The position numbers were made by a program, and so were the translations under genes. This document shows, piece after piece, positions 26,099 through 36,646 of a stretch of 64,000 nucleotides of DNA. The notes below the pieces were generated by a model. The model was not told where the DNA came from, made no database searches, and saw nothing but the letters and a program-made list of their open reading frames with translations. The stretch's first letter is position 1, and every line of letters starts with the position of its first letter. Origin of the DNA: Finegoldia magna ATCC 29328 (GTDB taxonomy: Bacteria > Bacillota > Clostridia > Tissierellales > Peptoniphilaceae). Location of the stretch: assembly GCF_000010185.1 (NCBI RefSeq), contig NC_010376.1, forward strand, positions 1,621,501 through 1,685,500, given 5' to 3'.

Positions 26099-28316
26099 CT
26101 TCGAACATCTCTTTCATCATTTCCTGTTCGTCATCGTCGATATCAAAATCCATGTATTGTTTGATTCTTCTATCCAATCCTGAATTTCTCTTCATTATTT
26201 TATTGTTGGATATCATTTGTCGTAAAATCTTCAAGCTTCCAACCAAAACGACGATTTCTCTCGCTCTTGTGATTGCAGTATAGAGCAAATTTCTCGTCAA
26301 CAACATAAATGGTGCCTGCGTAACGGGAATTACTACAATCGGAAACTCACTGCCTTGTGATTTGTGAATCGTAATCGCATATGATAGCGTCAAACCATCG
26401 CATTCTTTTTTCGTGAAACTCGCAGTTTTATCGTCAAACAACACATCAACCGTCTCATCAATCGGATCGACGTATGTAACTCTTCCGATATCTCCGTTGA
26501 AAACGCCCATCGCATCATCGTCGATGAATTCTTTCGTATAATCATTTTTGATTTGCATAACTTTATCGTTGAGCCTGAAAATCCTGTCTCGTTGCTCAAT
26601 TTCTTCAGTCATTGGAGTTTTTGGATTCAAAACTTCTTGCAAAGCTGTGTTCAATTCTTTAGTTCCGCAACTAGATTTTTTCATTGGAGTTAGCACAATT
26701 ATATCGTCAAACTCATCTTTTTTGTAGAAATTGGGAAGTCGTTGTGCGCACAAATCGAGAATCGTCTGCTTGGCGCGTTCTGGATCATTTTCTTCAATAA
26801 AGAAAAAATCCTTGCCTTTTTCATTCAAAATAGGAAACTCTCCGTTGTTAATCCTGTGCGCATTCACAATTATGTTGGAGTTTTGCGCTTGACGGAAAAT
26901 TTTCGTCAATTTTATTGTAGTGATTTCTCCACATTCTATCAAATCATTTAGCACATTTCCCGCTTGCACACTCGGAAGCTGGTCGCAGTCTCCAACAAAA
27001 ACAACCCTAGTATTAGAATCCAATGCTCTCAGCAAACTGTCCGCGATGAAAATATCCATCATACTCGCTTCATCTATAATTATCAAATCGCAATCAATTG
27101 GATTGTCCTCGTCGTGATCGAAAATCGTTCCATCCTCAACTGGAATATATCCCAGAATTCTGTGAATAGTCTTCGCTTCTTCGTTGCAACTTTCCGACAA
27201 TCTTTTCGCCGCACGTCCAGTAGGCGCCGCGAGAATTATTTCCTTGTCATTATTTTTGAAAATTTTCGTAATATTGTTGATAATCGTAGTCTTTCCCGTA
27301 CCAGGTCCACCTGTAATTATCAACATTTTTTCGGTCATAGATTTCTTGATAGCTTCGATTTGCAAATCATCCAAGTGTTCTGATTCAAGCTTGGAAAGCT
27401 CGTACTCCACATCAAACTCATCTTCGATTTCTGTTTTCAAAATATTTGCAATATTCATCGCACATCTCATCTCGGATTTTTCTATTTGTGGAAGGTAGAC
27501 TCTGTTTTCATCATCTGTATCATCAATGGCGATAATTCCACTGACAATCAAAGACTCCAACGTTTCTTGTCTGTTTTTGATTTCAATGTCGAGAAGTTTT
27601 TCGACACCTTCTATCAAATCATCTTCCAATACGTAGCAATTTCCGTTGGAATTTGCTTCCTTCTCCATAAAATATTTGAACGCAGCTTTGATTCTAAATG
27701 GAGAATCCGGCTCGATGTCGATTCTCTGCGCAATGATGTCCGCCGTCCTGAATCCAATTCCCCTAATGTCGTCAATCAAAGTGTATGGATTTTGCATGAT
27801 AATTTTCTTGGTGTCTTCCTTGTAAAAATCAGAAATAATATTCGCTTGATGAAGACTTAGCCCCAACGATTGCAAATACAAGAAAATCTCTGCGTATTCT
27901 TTTTTCTCATCGAGAGATTCTTTGATTTTCTTGTAATTTTTCTTGCCAATTCCTTTTACTTGCAATAATTTGGATGGAGAATTTTTTAAAATCTCCATCG
28001 TATCTTCGCCAAATTCTTCGACGATTCTTCTCGCAGTAGTTTCTCCGATTCCTTTAATCAAACCGCTTTGAAGATAATTGATGATATTGTACATGCTTGG
28101 CTTATTGGATCTTTCAACGGAAATTATGTTGTATTGCTCGCCGTATTTTGGATCTTGAACTTTGTTTGCCTCAATATCCAAGAAATCTCCAGGCATAATT
28201 TTGAAACTATTTCCCTTGATGATTCTCTCTTCCCCGTCCTTATCTACGGAAAAAATCCTAAAACCATTGGACTCATTTTCGAATATTATATTTTTGACAG
28301 TCGCTGTAAATTTCAT
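26085..28316 (-). CDS. recD2: RecD2-type ATP-dependent DNA helicase
   Basis: A 743-residue helicase of superfamily 1B. N-terminal helix-hairpin-helix segments (GIGETTARRIVEEFG, VKGIGKKNYKKI) are followed by Walker A GGPGTGKTTIIN near residue 337, Walker B LIIIDEASMMD and the C-terminal motif YAITIHKSQGSEF. RecD2 acts in DNA repair without RecBC. The length and HhH domain distinguish it from RecD. It is followed by the overlapping comF. Confidence 0.93.
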   Translation of the reverse strand: MKFTATVKNIIFENESNGFRIFSVDKDGEERIIKGNSFKIMPGDFLDIEANKVQDPKYGEQYNIISVERSNKPSMYNIINYLQSGLIKGIGETTARRIVEEFGEDTMEILKNSPSKLLQVKGIGKKNYKKIKESLDEKKEYAEIFLYLQSLGLSLHQANIISDFYKEDTKKIIMQNPYTLIDDIRGIGFRTADIIAQRIDIEPDSPFRIKAAFKYFMEKEANSNGNCYVLEDDLIEGVEKLLDIEIKNRQETLESLIVSGIIAIDDTDDENRVYLPQIEKSEMRCAMNIANILKTEIEDEFDVEYELSKLESEHLDDLQIEAIKKSMTEKMLIITGGPGTGKTTIINNITKIFKNNDKEIILAAPTGRAAKRLSESCNEEAKTIHRILGYIPVEDGTIFDHDEDNPIDCDLIIIDEASMMDIFIADSLLRALDSNTRVVFVGDCDQLPSVQAGNVLNDLIECGEITTIKLTKIFRQAQNSNIIVNAHRINNGEFPILNEKGKDFFFIEENDPERAKQTILDLCAQRLPNFYKKDEFDDIIVLTPMKKSSCGTKELNTALQEVLNPKTPMTEEIEQRDRIFRLNDKVMQIKNDYTKEFIDDDAMGVFNGDIGRVTYVDPIDETVDVLFDDKTASFTKKECDGLTLSYAITIHKSQGSEFPIVVIPVTQAPFMLLTRNLLYTAITRAREIVVLVGSLKILRQMISNNKIMKRNSGLDRRIKQYMDFDIDDDEQEMMKEMFEDEGF

Positions 28317-28328
28317 ACACTCACCTAC

Positions 28329-28365
28329 AAAAAAGAGGGTTGTTCATTCAAATAACAATCCCTCT
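28329..28365 (-). terminator. Terminator after murA
   Basis: AGAGGG-TTGTT pairs with AACAA-T-CCCTCT around a short loop, followed by TTTTT on the minus strand. Confidence 0.75.
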
Positions 28366-28379
28366 GTTTATATAATTTA

Positions 28380-29651
28380 TTAATCTTCGATTTCAATTCT
28401 TTCGATATTTGCGCCCAACTTTTTGAATTTGGAAACAATATCGTCGTATCCTCTGTCAATGTGATAAATATCTGTAACATTTGTAGTGCCATCTGCTACA
28501 AGGCCTGCCAAAATCAAAGCCGCTCCGGCTCTTAAATCAGTGGATTTTACAGTAGCACCTTGAAGAGAATCGACTCCTGCAATGCTCGCTTCATTTCCTT
28601 CAGTCGCAATAGCAGCGCCCATTTTTTGAAGTTGTTCCACGTGCATAAATCTATTTTCAAAAACAGTTTCTTCTACGCTGCTTTGTCCCTTGCACACAGT
28701 CATCAACGCCATAAATTGCGCTTGCACATCTGTAGGAAAACCAGGATATGGCAAAGTTTTAATCTTCGTTCCTTTTAATCTTCCAGTTGCGATAACTCTG
28801 ATAGAATCTTCGTCCTCGTTTTCGATAACCTCACAACCAACTTCACGAAGCTTTGCGATAATCGGCATAATATGAGATGAAATACAATTTTTCACAGTAA
28901 CATCACCACGAGTAATCGCACTTGCCACCATGAAAGTTGCAGCCTCAATTCTATCCGGAATAATCGTGTGTCTTGCACCGTGTAATTTGTCAACGCCGAC
29001 AATTCTAATCGTAGAAGTACCAGCGCCACGAACCTTCGCTCCCAATTTGTTCAAGAAACTTGCCAAATCAACAATTTCTGGTTCCTTCGCAGCATTTTCG
29101 ATAACAGTTTCGCCTTTTGCCATCGTCGCTGCCATCATAATATTTTGAGTCGCACCAACACTAGGAAAATCCAAATAAATTTCCCCGCCAATCAAACCAT
29201 CTTTTGCGATAGCTTCAATCTTTTCATCTGTCGATTCGATCTCAGCACCCAATGCCTTGAATCCTTTTAAATGCAAATCCACAGGTCTCGAACCAATCGC
29301 ACATCCGCCTGGCAAGTATGTTTTTGTTTGACCAAGTCTAGTCAACAAAGGTCCCATCACCAAAAATGATGCCCTCATCTTGTTCATCAATTCGTGTGGA
29401 GTCACAGAATTATTGACATTGCTACTATCTATCTCAACCTTATTCTTGTCCAAATAAGTTACTTTTGATCCCAATTCTTCTAAAACTTTCAATATAATTG
29501 AAACATCCTTTAACTTTGGAACATCTTCTAAAATTATAGGCTCAGTTCCTAAAAGAGATGCTGCTATAATAGGAAGTGCTGAGTTTTTGGCGCCGTCAAT
29601 CTTGACCTCGCCCTTTAAATTTAAACTTTTTTTTACTTGTATAACTTCCAA
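28380..29651 (-). CDS. murA: UDP-N-acetylglucosamine 1-carboxyvinyltransferase
   Basis: A 423-residue enzyme that adds enolpyruvate to UDP-GlcNAc, the first committed step of peptidoglycan synthesis. Visible are KIDGAKNSALPIIAASLL and the active-site cysteine in LPGGCAIGSRPVDLH, so it should be fosfomycin-sensitive unlike Asp variants. The TTG at 29651 is favoured: GGAGG stands five bases before it, while the in-frame ATG at 29663 overlaps that site. Confidence 0.95.
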   Translation of the reverse strand: MEVIQVKKSLNLKGEVKIDGAKNSALPIIAASLLGTEPIILEDVPKLKDVSIILKVLEELGSKVTYLDKNKVEIDSSNVNNSVTPHELMNKMRASFLVMGPLLTRLGQTKTYLPGGCAIGSRPVDLHLKGFKALGAEIESTDEKIEAIAKDGLIGGEIYLDFPSVGATQNIMMAATMAKGETVIENAAKEPEIVDLASFLNKLGAKVRGAGTSTIRIVGVDKLHGARHTIIPDRIEAATFMVASAITRGDVTVKNCISSHIMPIIAKLREVGCEVIENEDEDSIRVIATGRLKGTKIKTLPYPGFPTDVQAQFMALMTVCKGQSSVEETVFENRFMHVEQLQKMGAAIATEGNEASIAGVDSLQGATVKSTDLRAGAALILAGLVADGTTNVTDIYHIDRGYDDIVSKFKKLGANIERIEIED

Positions 29652-29757
29652 AATAACCTCCATCAGTCATTCGTTTTTCTTATTTATATATAAAATATTA
29701 TATCATATCCATTTATCGTTGACTAATTTTTAAGGGTTTTACAATCTTTTTACAAAA

Positions 29758-29787
29758 CAAAAGCCCCCTTCGGTAAGGAAGCTTTTG
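29758..29787 (-). terminator. Terminator after the giant surface protein gene
   Basis: CAAAAGC and GCTTTTG bracket a pairing CCTTACC/GGGG-containing centre, and TTTTGT follows on the minus strand. Confidence 0.75.
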
Positions 29788-29801
29788 TGAAATTATTTAG
29801 T

Positions 29802-32800
29802 TTACTTTATTGTTATGTTCAATGTTATTTTACCTGATATTGCTGCTGGCTGATCATAATCACCAAAAGTATGATCATAATTTTCTTCATAAATGGTGTA
29901 TTTTTTTGTCAACTTTTCAGAATTTCCATCATAATCCACGATTAATTTTGAATCTTTAAACTCGATATCATTAGCATCTTCACCAGTAATAGGTTCATTA
30001 TTCCAATTTGATAGTGGATTGTCTATTGTTATTTTGTTATTCTTAATATTTTCTTTGTTTACTTCAATATTAATCTCTAAATTTTCAAAATCAATTACTC
30101 TTGCTGTGTCTTCGCCAAATTTAGCCTTAACTTCTTCTCTTATAGAAAAATCTTTTACCCAGTTATATTGTTCCATGTTAATTTTTCCAAGACTAATAGT
30201 GTTTAATCCGTTCATTTTCTTTATAGATTCAAAATAATTAGCATCCAAATCATTTTTATTAACATATAGTCTGTGAATATTAGTCATGTTTTCTATTGAT
30301 TTAATATTTTTAATCTTAGTGTTTTCAACTAAAAGAGCTTGTAGCGAGTTAAGTTTAGATATTTCGGATATATCACTTATAGGATTACCACCTAAATAAA
30401 GAGTTACTAACTTATTTTTGTTATCAAAAATGCCTTTTAAATTTGATATCTTGTTGTTTGTAAGTTCTAGTCTTTCTAATTTATCCATGTTTTTTATTTG
30501 AGAAATATCTGATAATTCACTATCTCTAACAACTAAAGTAGATAAGTTCAAGTTTTTTACGAAATTCAAGCTTTTTAAATTAGAATGATTAATGTCAACA
30601 TACTCTAATTTTTTATTATAATTAAGGTTTAATTTCTCCAAATTCTCATTTTTTTTGAAATTTTCATCTTGATTCAAGTATATGAATTTTTTCAAGTTTT
30701 TTAAATCTTTTATAAAATCAAAATTAGTGACATTTCTTTTTAAATCCTTGGAGTTTAACATAACGGAAAATTCTTCTAGGTTGTCAGCATAATCTAATGG
30801 TCTAATCATTTTTTCATCGATATTCTTATCTGTAACGACAAATTTTTTTAACATTTTCATATCTTCAATAGTGAAGTTTTGATCAACTTTAGGTTTATGG
30901 TTGGCATCAAACTTAGCATTTGCTTCGTCCGTTAAATTAACATATTTTTTGTCGAATTTACTGTATTTATTAAATAAATCTTGATAAAATTTCGCATATT
31001 CTTTCGGCATTTTAAATGGTTTTTTCACTGTTATCGCTTCATAATAAACTATAGTGTACTCTGGATTTTCACCAATTTTATTTACTCCTAGTAATGTTTG
31101 AAGATTTCTGTAGTCTCTATAGTCTACGCCTTGTATATTTATTTCTTTTCCGTCTGATTTACGAACAATTTTGATAGGTGCATAGCGTTCGATAACATCT
31201 GGATAGATTCCAGCTGCACATTCTTCGAAGAAACTGTATGATTTTTTTATTGTAGGTTCTTTTATTTTATTGCCGTCTTTATCTACGTAATTTATCTTCA
31301 ATGTAGTTTCTTGTTTATCCAAATCAAATTTTCCGGCATCAGTTTTTCCAGAAGCCAAAATTTTTGCACGTACAACAACATTATCATCGTAGTTTTTACC
31401 ATCTACTGCAACTTTGTATGTGAATGTGTGATCTCCAATCAAACTTCCTGGTCCAATTATTTCCATAGTTTGATAATTTCCATCGCCATCAATTCCAATC
31501 AATGCAGGAACTACCATCTTAAATGCTGCAGCTCCTAATGAAGGTTGATTTACGATGTACCATTCAACTCCTTTTTCATCGAAAATTCTAACTCTAGTTT
31601 TCTTAGCTTCTAAGTTTGTTCCATAAACGTGAGTAAATGTCTTCTTGGATTCTTGAATTGTAGGTGTCACTCCGTAAGTTATATCTGGAACTTGTCCTTT
31701 ATCTGTAGAAGTTGCCCCATAAGTTTGAATTTTCATAAATGCAAGAGTAGCTGCATTCTCATCTACACCATCAGCTAATAACGAAATCACTATTGAATTT
31801 GCTCTGGATTTTGGATTATTTCCAGGTAATTTTTCGAATTTTCCATATTGCTCTTGTTTGTACAAGATTTCGTATGATACAGTTCTATCTGATTTATTTT
31901 CTGGAAGTTCGAATGTTATAGTTTGTTCATCGCCAGTTCCTGAAATTTTCCCTTTAACTTCAGGTTGTTTCCCTTCTTTTGAAAGTTTTGTTTGCATAAC
32001 AGCTTTTACTTTTGCATTTTCTGACAAATTCATTCCGTTCACTTTAATAGTGACTTTTGTATCATTGTTTGTGATGACCTTGTTGCCTTGGATTGTAGAT
32101 TGACGAACGATTGGCTTTCCTATATTGATAATATAATCAACATCTCTGTTCAAGCTTTCAGTGCCTTTTTTCCTAAATACGCCTTGATCTATTTTTATTC
32201 TGCCCTTTTTAGTTCCAAGACCTTTTACATCTAGTGGCTTTTTAAGTGTAACTACGAATTTCTTGTCTGACAACTCAATAGTATCTTGGTTTCCTAACTT
32301 TTCGTAATTTCCATCAGCGTTTTTATCGATGCTAATTCCAGCTTTCATGCTTCCATCAAATATTTCTTCGATTTCTTCATCAAAACCAACTTCTATTATC
32401 TTGCCATCTTTTGACGCGTGAGCATAACTTGGAAGAATTTCTTCATAAGTTGCTTTGTCTTCAGTGTATTTTACTCTGAAATATGCTTCATACGATTTCT
32501 CCAAATCATCGTTATCTCTCACCAAAATTTTGTATACATCTTCTTCGTTGCCTTTTGTTAAGGCTATGCTATCTGCAACAATTTGCTCGAATTTACCCGA
32601 CTTTTCAAAAGTTGACTTTATCGTTGGATCTTTTACAAATTTTCCGTTCACAAGTCTGTAGAATGAAACTCTCAAATTATCAGGATTTACATTTTCACCA
32701 ATTATATTGGCTTTTAATTTTTCTTGTTCATTTTTTAGTATTGGTGTAAGAACATTGATTTTTTCAATAGTTGTTTTTGTATTTTCAGCCGCCTTTTGTT

Positions 32801-35800
32801 TTAATTCTACTGAATCATTGAAGAATTTTGTATGCGAGCCTGTTGAATTTACAGAAACTTTGTAAGATTTTTCTGTTGGTTCTTCATTTTTAGGTGCTTC
32901 AAATTCCAATGTTCTACTTGCACCAGTTCCACTGACTGTAACTTGTGGGAAAGTTTCGTTTCTTTTTGCATCAATCAATCTAACTACGAATTTGTCATCG
33001 GAAACTTTTTTAAAATTACCCATTACTTTTAGAACAACTTTTCCACCAGCTGCATCTAGTTTTTCTGATTTTCCTGGAGTTTCTAATTCTAAAGCCTTTA
33101 TTCCTTCTGGAATTTGTTCTTCTGTATCTGATTTTTCCTGTGCTATTTTTACAGTTGCTTTTGCAAAATCAGTTTTAGATCCTGTGGATGACACATAAAC
33201 TGTGTATTCTTTTTCTTTTGTTGTTGTATTTTTAGGAATTTCAAATGAAACAGTTCTCTTAGTCTTGTTTACGTCACCTGATACATTTACCTTAGGGAAT
33301 GTTTCATTTCCATCGTTATCAACAAGTTTTACTACAAATTTGTCATTTGCAATACCACTCAAATCACCCATTACTTGAACTGTAGCAGTAGATGAATCTT
33401 TTGATACTTTTTTTGGAGTTGTTAGTTTTAACATTTGTATATTTTCTTTTAAAACTTCCTTGTCCTTTGTTTCGATATTCAAAGTACAATCACTTTCTGG
33501 CATTATGAATTGGTAAGAATCTCCGACTTGTTTGAAGTTGACCTTCATTGGATCTCCACCTTCATTCAATCCACTTACATAAAACATCGATATTTCTTTT
33601 CCATGCTTTGCTTTTACAATAACAATGTCGCCTTTTTTAGCTTGTGATTTTTCTTCGCCATTTACAGTTATTACAATATCAGTGTTTCTTGAATCAATCT
33701 TGAATGTTTTTTCAACTTCTGGTGTTCCTGATGATTTTTCTTGAGTTAAAGTAAAGTCCGCTTTTTTGAAATTTTCCTTCTTTCCAGTTGATGATACAAA
33801 AATCTCGTATGTTTTTTCCTTGTCAGTAGTATTTTCTGGAACTTTGATATTTATAACTCTGACATCACTTGATACCTTACCAGTAACTTCAATTTCAGGA
33901 TAGCTTTCTTTTCCTTTTTCATCAACCAATTTTACTATGAATTTACCAATAGGAATATTTTTGATTTGACCAATAACCCTAATCTTAGCAATAGCATCTT
34001 TTGCTGGAAGTTTTGCGTTCGTATTGTTTTGAATAATCGCTATTTTTTCTTCTTCAGGTGTTGGCTTCTCTGCTGGTTTCTTAACTTGTAAATTTACGTC
34101 ATTCAAGTTCCATCCGTAAGCTCCTGCAAATTTAATTTTCAAATTAACATTCACAGTTTTTCCGTCATTTGATTTCAAAAATTCATCTGTAACTTCTAGA
34201 TTAATCTTATCGTTTTTTACATCAAAAGTAGCTGTTACTCCTTCTACATTAGTTGTTACATTTACAACCTCAGAAACATCTTCCATTTCAAAAGCTTTGC
34301 CAAATTCATTAAATAAATTTCCAAGCCCTTTGTATTCAGATACAAATGAAACTTTATTTTTGTCAACAGTAACTGATTTTTTTTGTTCTACATTTTGACC
34401 GTGGAATCCTATACTTCCTTCTCCTTCTTGTTGTTTCATAAATCTCGGTAAAATATAGTTGATTAATTTGGAATAATCCTTGATTTTGTTATCTGAAACA
34501 TCTAGACTATTTATTTTTTCCATTCCAAGTATTATATCTACATTTTCGATTCTGTTTGCAGACACGTCAAAAAATGTCAACTTAGTCAAGTTCTTAAGAG
34601 AAGAAATATCAGTGATTCCATCGTAGTTTATTCTCTTTTCTCCTTCTTTTTTAACTTTTACGTTATTGTGAAGATCCAATCCAGTTAAGTTTGTCAAATC
34701 TTTTAGCGGTTCAACATTTTCAATTATATTGTTGTACAATTTTAAGAACTCTAAATTTTTAAGGTTTGCTAATGGTGATACATCTACAATTCTGTTTCTT
34801 TGAAGTTCCAAATATTTCAAGTTTTTCAAGTCTTTTAATGGTGTAAGATCTGAAATCTCATTTTCATTTACTTTTAATTTTTCCAAATTTGTAGCATATT
34901 CAATTCCTTTTAAGCTCTTCATTCCTCTAGTTACAGAGAATTTGAAATCTTTTGTTTTGGATAAATTCTTGGCTTTTCCTAGTATTGAATATGTGTTTTT
35001 GGATTCTTTTGTAAATATTGGCTTATTAGTCTTCTTGTCTAAGAATATGGATACTTCTTTCAAAGATTCCATTTCTTGTTTTGTGATTGGTTTGTCGTCA
35101 GGTCTGTTAACATCTAAGTTTTTGTTCAAAACTTTCAATAACTTAGCATCTTCAATGTCTACATATTCTGGCTTTTCTTCTTCGCTCTTCTTATGTGCTT
35201 TTATGATTTCATCTTTTAATGCATTTACGCCTTCAACTGTTTTGGCTTTGTTGATTTGCTCAATGTATTTTTCTGATGTTATTCCATTGTTTTTTAATTC
35301 TTCAACGGCTTTTTCTTTTGCTTCTTTTAAGGCTTTTTCTTTTGCAATATCTTCCGGCTTTTCTTCTGGTTTCTCTTCTGGTTTATCGCCAGGTTTGTCT
35401 TCTGGTTTGTCTTCTGGCTTGTCGCCTGGTTTTTCCTCTGGTTTATCTTCGGGTTTTTCTTCCGGCTTTTGTTCACCTGGCTTTTCTTCGGGTTTTTCTT
35501 CCGGTTTATTTGGTATGTTTGGTGTTGATGGAATATTTGGTGTTGGTGTGACTGAAGGTGTGTCTGGTTTTTTATCTTCAATTACTCCGACACTTTTGAT
35601 TCTCTCAATTTGTGCCTTTGATATTGATTGTTCGCCACCTACTACCGTGATTTCTTTTGTGTTATTATCTCTAACAATTTGTTTGATAAAATCTGTGTGG
35701 CTAGGATCTGTCAACAATATTGGTTGATTATTTTTGTGTGCCAATGGGCCTACTGACAATGCGTCTGGATAGTTTCTTCCGTCTGCTAATACGAATTTTT

Positions 35801-36494
35801 CAAGATTTCCGAATTCTTTTGCTATTATCAAGGCTGTTTCGTATCTGTCAGCTCCTGCTAATCTTCTCGCATTTTCTAAGCCTTTTATGTTTACTGATTT
35901 TTCTCCACCAAAAATTAAGGCGACCTTGTCCTTTGTGATTCCTTTTGGTAAATTATGTCCATCTGTCAAAATAATTGGCAAATTTTCTTTTGTGGAAAGT
36001 GGTGTTGCACACAATGCATCTGCAAAGTTCAATCCACTTGCAAGTGCAACTTTTCCATTGGGATTTACGTGTTTGTACACTTCAACTGATGTTTCAAATC
36101 TGTCTTTTCCTGCTAATCTTTTAACATTTTTAAGGCCTTTAATATTTACAGATTTTTCTCCACCTACTATGATTACTTCTTCTGGTTTCAGTCTTGTAAT
36201 CTCGTCTTTAATGACTTGTGGAAGTTTTTCTTTTTGTGTCAATAATACCGGTGCGTTTTCCTTGTTTGCAAGGCTTCCTGCAACCAAACTATCTGCAAAA
36301 TTTTCTCCACTAGCAAGTACAACTGTTTTTATATGATTCGGGAATGTTTGTTGGCTGATTTTTGCTGATGTTTTGTATCGGTCAACGCCTTTAATTGTGT
36401 CAACATTGATTTTGTTTTGTTCTTCTGCGAGAACTGGTGTGAATGAGCTCATTACCATGCTCGCTGTAAGAATTACTCCTAAGATTTTTTTCAT
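29802..36494 (-). CDS. Giant CWB2-anchored surface protein with GA module and leucine-rich regions
   Basis: A 2230-residue secreted protein. Order: signal peptide (1-23); three CWB2 repeats (about 28-310); Pro-Glu-Lys-Gly linker (323-384); a GA-type albumin-binding module (386-436); internalin-like leucine-rich region (525-668); three related beta-sandwich repeats of about 85 residues (near 835, 1031 and 1148, each ending YxVxVSSTG-like); further extracellular domains; a second leucine-rich region (about 1890-2100); C-terminal beta domain. The module KAKTVEGVNALKDEIIKAH is nearly the C-terminal helix pair of PAB GA. It has no LPXTG, so attachment should be through CWB2. Roles in host albumin binding and adhesion are inferred. 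Confidence 0.92.
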   Translation of the reverse strand: MKKILGVILTASMVMSSFTPVLAEEQNKINVDTIKGVDRYKTSAKISQQTFPNHIKTVVLASGENFADSLVAGSLANKENAPVLLTQKEKLPQVIKDEITRLKPEEVIIVGGEKSVNIKGLKNVKRLAGKDRFETSVEVYKHVNPNGKVALASGLNFADALCATPLSTKENLPIILTDGHNLPKGITKDKVALIFGGEKSVNIKGLENARRLAGADRYETALIIAKEFGNLEKFVLADGRNYPDALSVGPLAHKNNQPILLTDPSHTDFIKQIVRDNNTKEITVVGGEQSISKAQIERIKSVGVIEDKKPDTPSVTPTPNIPSTPNIPNKPEEKPEEKPGEQKPEEKPEDKPEEKPGDKPEDKPEDKPGDKPEEKPEEKPEDIAKEKALKEAKEKAVEELKNNGITSEKYIEQINKAKTVEGVNALKDEIIKAHKKSEEEKPEYVDIEDAKLLKVLNKNLDVNRPDDKPITKQEMESLKEVSIFLDKKTNKPIFTKESKNTYSILGKAKNLSKTKDFKFSVTRGMKSLKGIEYATNLEKLKVNENEISDLTPLKDLKNLKYLELQRNRIVDVSPLANLKNLEFLKLYNNIIENVEPLKDLTNLTGLDLHNNVKVKKEGEKRINYDGITDISSLKNLTKLTFFDVSANRIENVDIILGMEKINSLDVSDNKIKDYSKLINYILPRFMKQQEGEGSIGFHGQNVEQKKSVTVDKNKVSFVSEYKGLGNLFNEFGKAFEMEDVSEVVNVTTNVEGVTATFDVKNDKINLEVTDEFLKSNDGKTVNVNLKIKFAGAYGWNLNDVNLQVKKPAEKPTPEEEKIAIIQNNTNAKLPAKDAIAKIRVIGQIKNIPIGKFIVKLVDEKGKESYPEIEVTGKVSSDVRVINIKVPENTTDKEKTYEIFVSSTGKKENFKKADFTLTQEKSSGTPEVEKTFKIDSRNTDIVITVNGEEKSQAKKGDIVIVKAKHGKEISMFYVSGLNEGGDPMKVNFKQVGDSYQFIMPESDCTLNIETKDKEVLKENIQMLKLTTPKKVSKDSSTATVQVMGDLSGIANDKFVVKLVDNDGNETFPKVNVSGDVNKTKRTVSFEIPKNTTTKEKEYTVYVSSTGSKTDFAKATVKIAQEKSDTEEQIPEGIKALELETPGKSEKLDAAGGKVVLKVMGNFKKVSDDKFVVRLIDAKRNETFPQVTVSGTGASRTLEFEAPKNEEPTEKSYKVSVNSTGSHTKFFNDSVELKQKAAENTKTTIEKINVLTPILKNEQEKLKANIIGENVNPDNLRVSFYRLVNGKFVKDPTIKSTFEKSGKFEQIVADSIALTKGNEEDVYKILVRDNDDLEKSYEAYFRVKYTEDKATYEEILPSYAHASKDGKIIEVGFDEEIEEIFDGSMKAGISIDKNADGNYEKLGNQDTIELSDKKFVVTLKKPLDVKGLGTKKGRIKIDQGVFRKKGTESLNRDVDYIINIGKPIVRQSTIQGNKVITNNDTKVTIKVNGMNLSENAKVKAVMQTKLSKEGKQPEVKGKISGTGDEQTITFELPENKSDRTVSYEILYKQEQYGKFEKLPGNNPKSRANSIVISLLADGVDENAATLAFMKIQTYGATSTDKGQVPDITYGVTPTIQESKKTFTHVYGTNLEAKKTRVRIFDEKGVEWYIVNQPSLGAAAFKMVVPALIGIDGDGNYQTMEIIGPGSLIGDHTFTYKVAVDGKNYDDNVVVRAKILASGKTDAGKFDLDKQETTLKINYVDKDGNKIKEPTIKKSYSFFEECAAGIYPDVIERYAPIKIVRKSDGKEINIQGVDYRDYRNLQTLLGVNKIGENPEYTIVYYEAITVKKPFKMPKEYAKFYQDLFNKYSKFDKKYVNLTDEANAKFDANHKPKVDQNFTIEDMKMLKKFVVTDKNIDEKMIRPLDYADNLEEFSVMLNSKDLKRNVTNFDFIKDLKNLKKFIYLNQDENFKKNENLEKLNLNYNKKLEYVDINHSNLKSLNFVKNLNLSTLVVRDSELSDISQIKNMDKLERLELTNNKISNLKGIFDNKNKLVTLYLGGNPISDISEISKLNSLQALLVENTKIKNIKSIENMTNIHRLYVNKNDLDANYFESIKKMNGLNTISLGKINMEQYNWVKDFSIREEVKAKFGEDTARVIDFENLEINIEVNKENIKNNKITIDNPLSNWNNEPITGEDANDIEFKDSKLIVDYDGNSEKLTKKYTIYEENYDHTFGDYDQPAAISGKITLNITIK
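35188..35337 (-). other. GA (albumin-binding) module coding segment
   Basis: Residues 386-436 of the giant protein form three predicted helices: LKEAKEKAVEELKNNG, TSEKYIEQINKAKT, and VEGVNALKDEIIKAHKK. The pattern and many residues agree with the GA module of F. magna PAB as I remember it. Confidence 0.85.
35338..35525 (-). repeat. Pro-Glu-Lys-Gly repeat linker
   Basis: Short tandem repeats coding for PEEKPEDKPGDK-like units. Such repeats span the cell wall and can change length by slippage. They also create a long false open frame on the plus strand. Confidence 0.9.
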
Positions 36495-36646
36495 ATTACC
36501 TCCTATTTTTCATACATGTTTTATTATATATGGAAGAATCCCCATTTACTAGATATTATTTATTGGAATTTTTTATAAATAGATTACTCTTTCATGTTTT
36601 TATCTATAAGTGGTATAATTGTATAAATGATTTCTAGGAGGGAAAA

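Noticed and set aside
34942-35727. Long plus-strand open frame (261 codons) rich in Ser, Gly and Phe
   Set aside because: It is the antisense of the PEGK linker and CWB2 region of the giant surface gene; repeats of Pro-Glu-Lys codons keep the opposite frame open.
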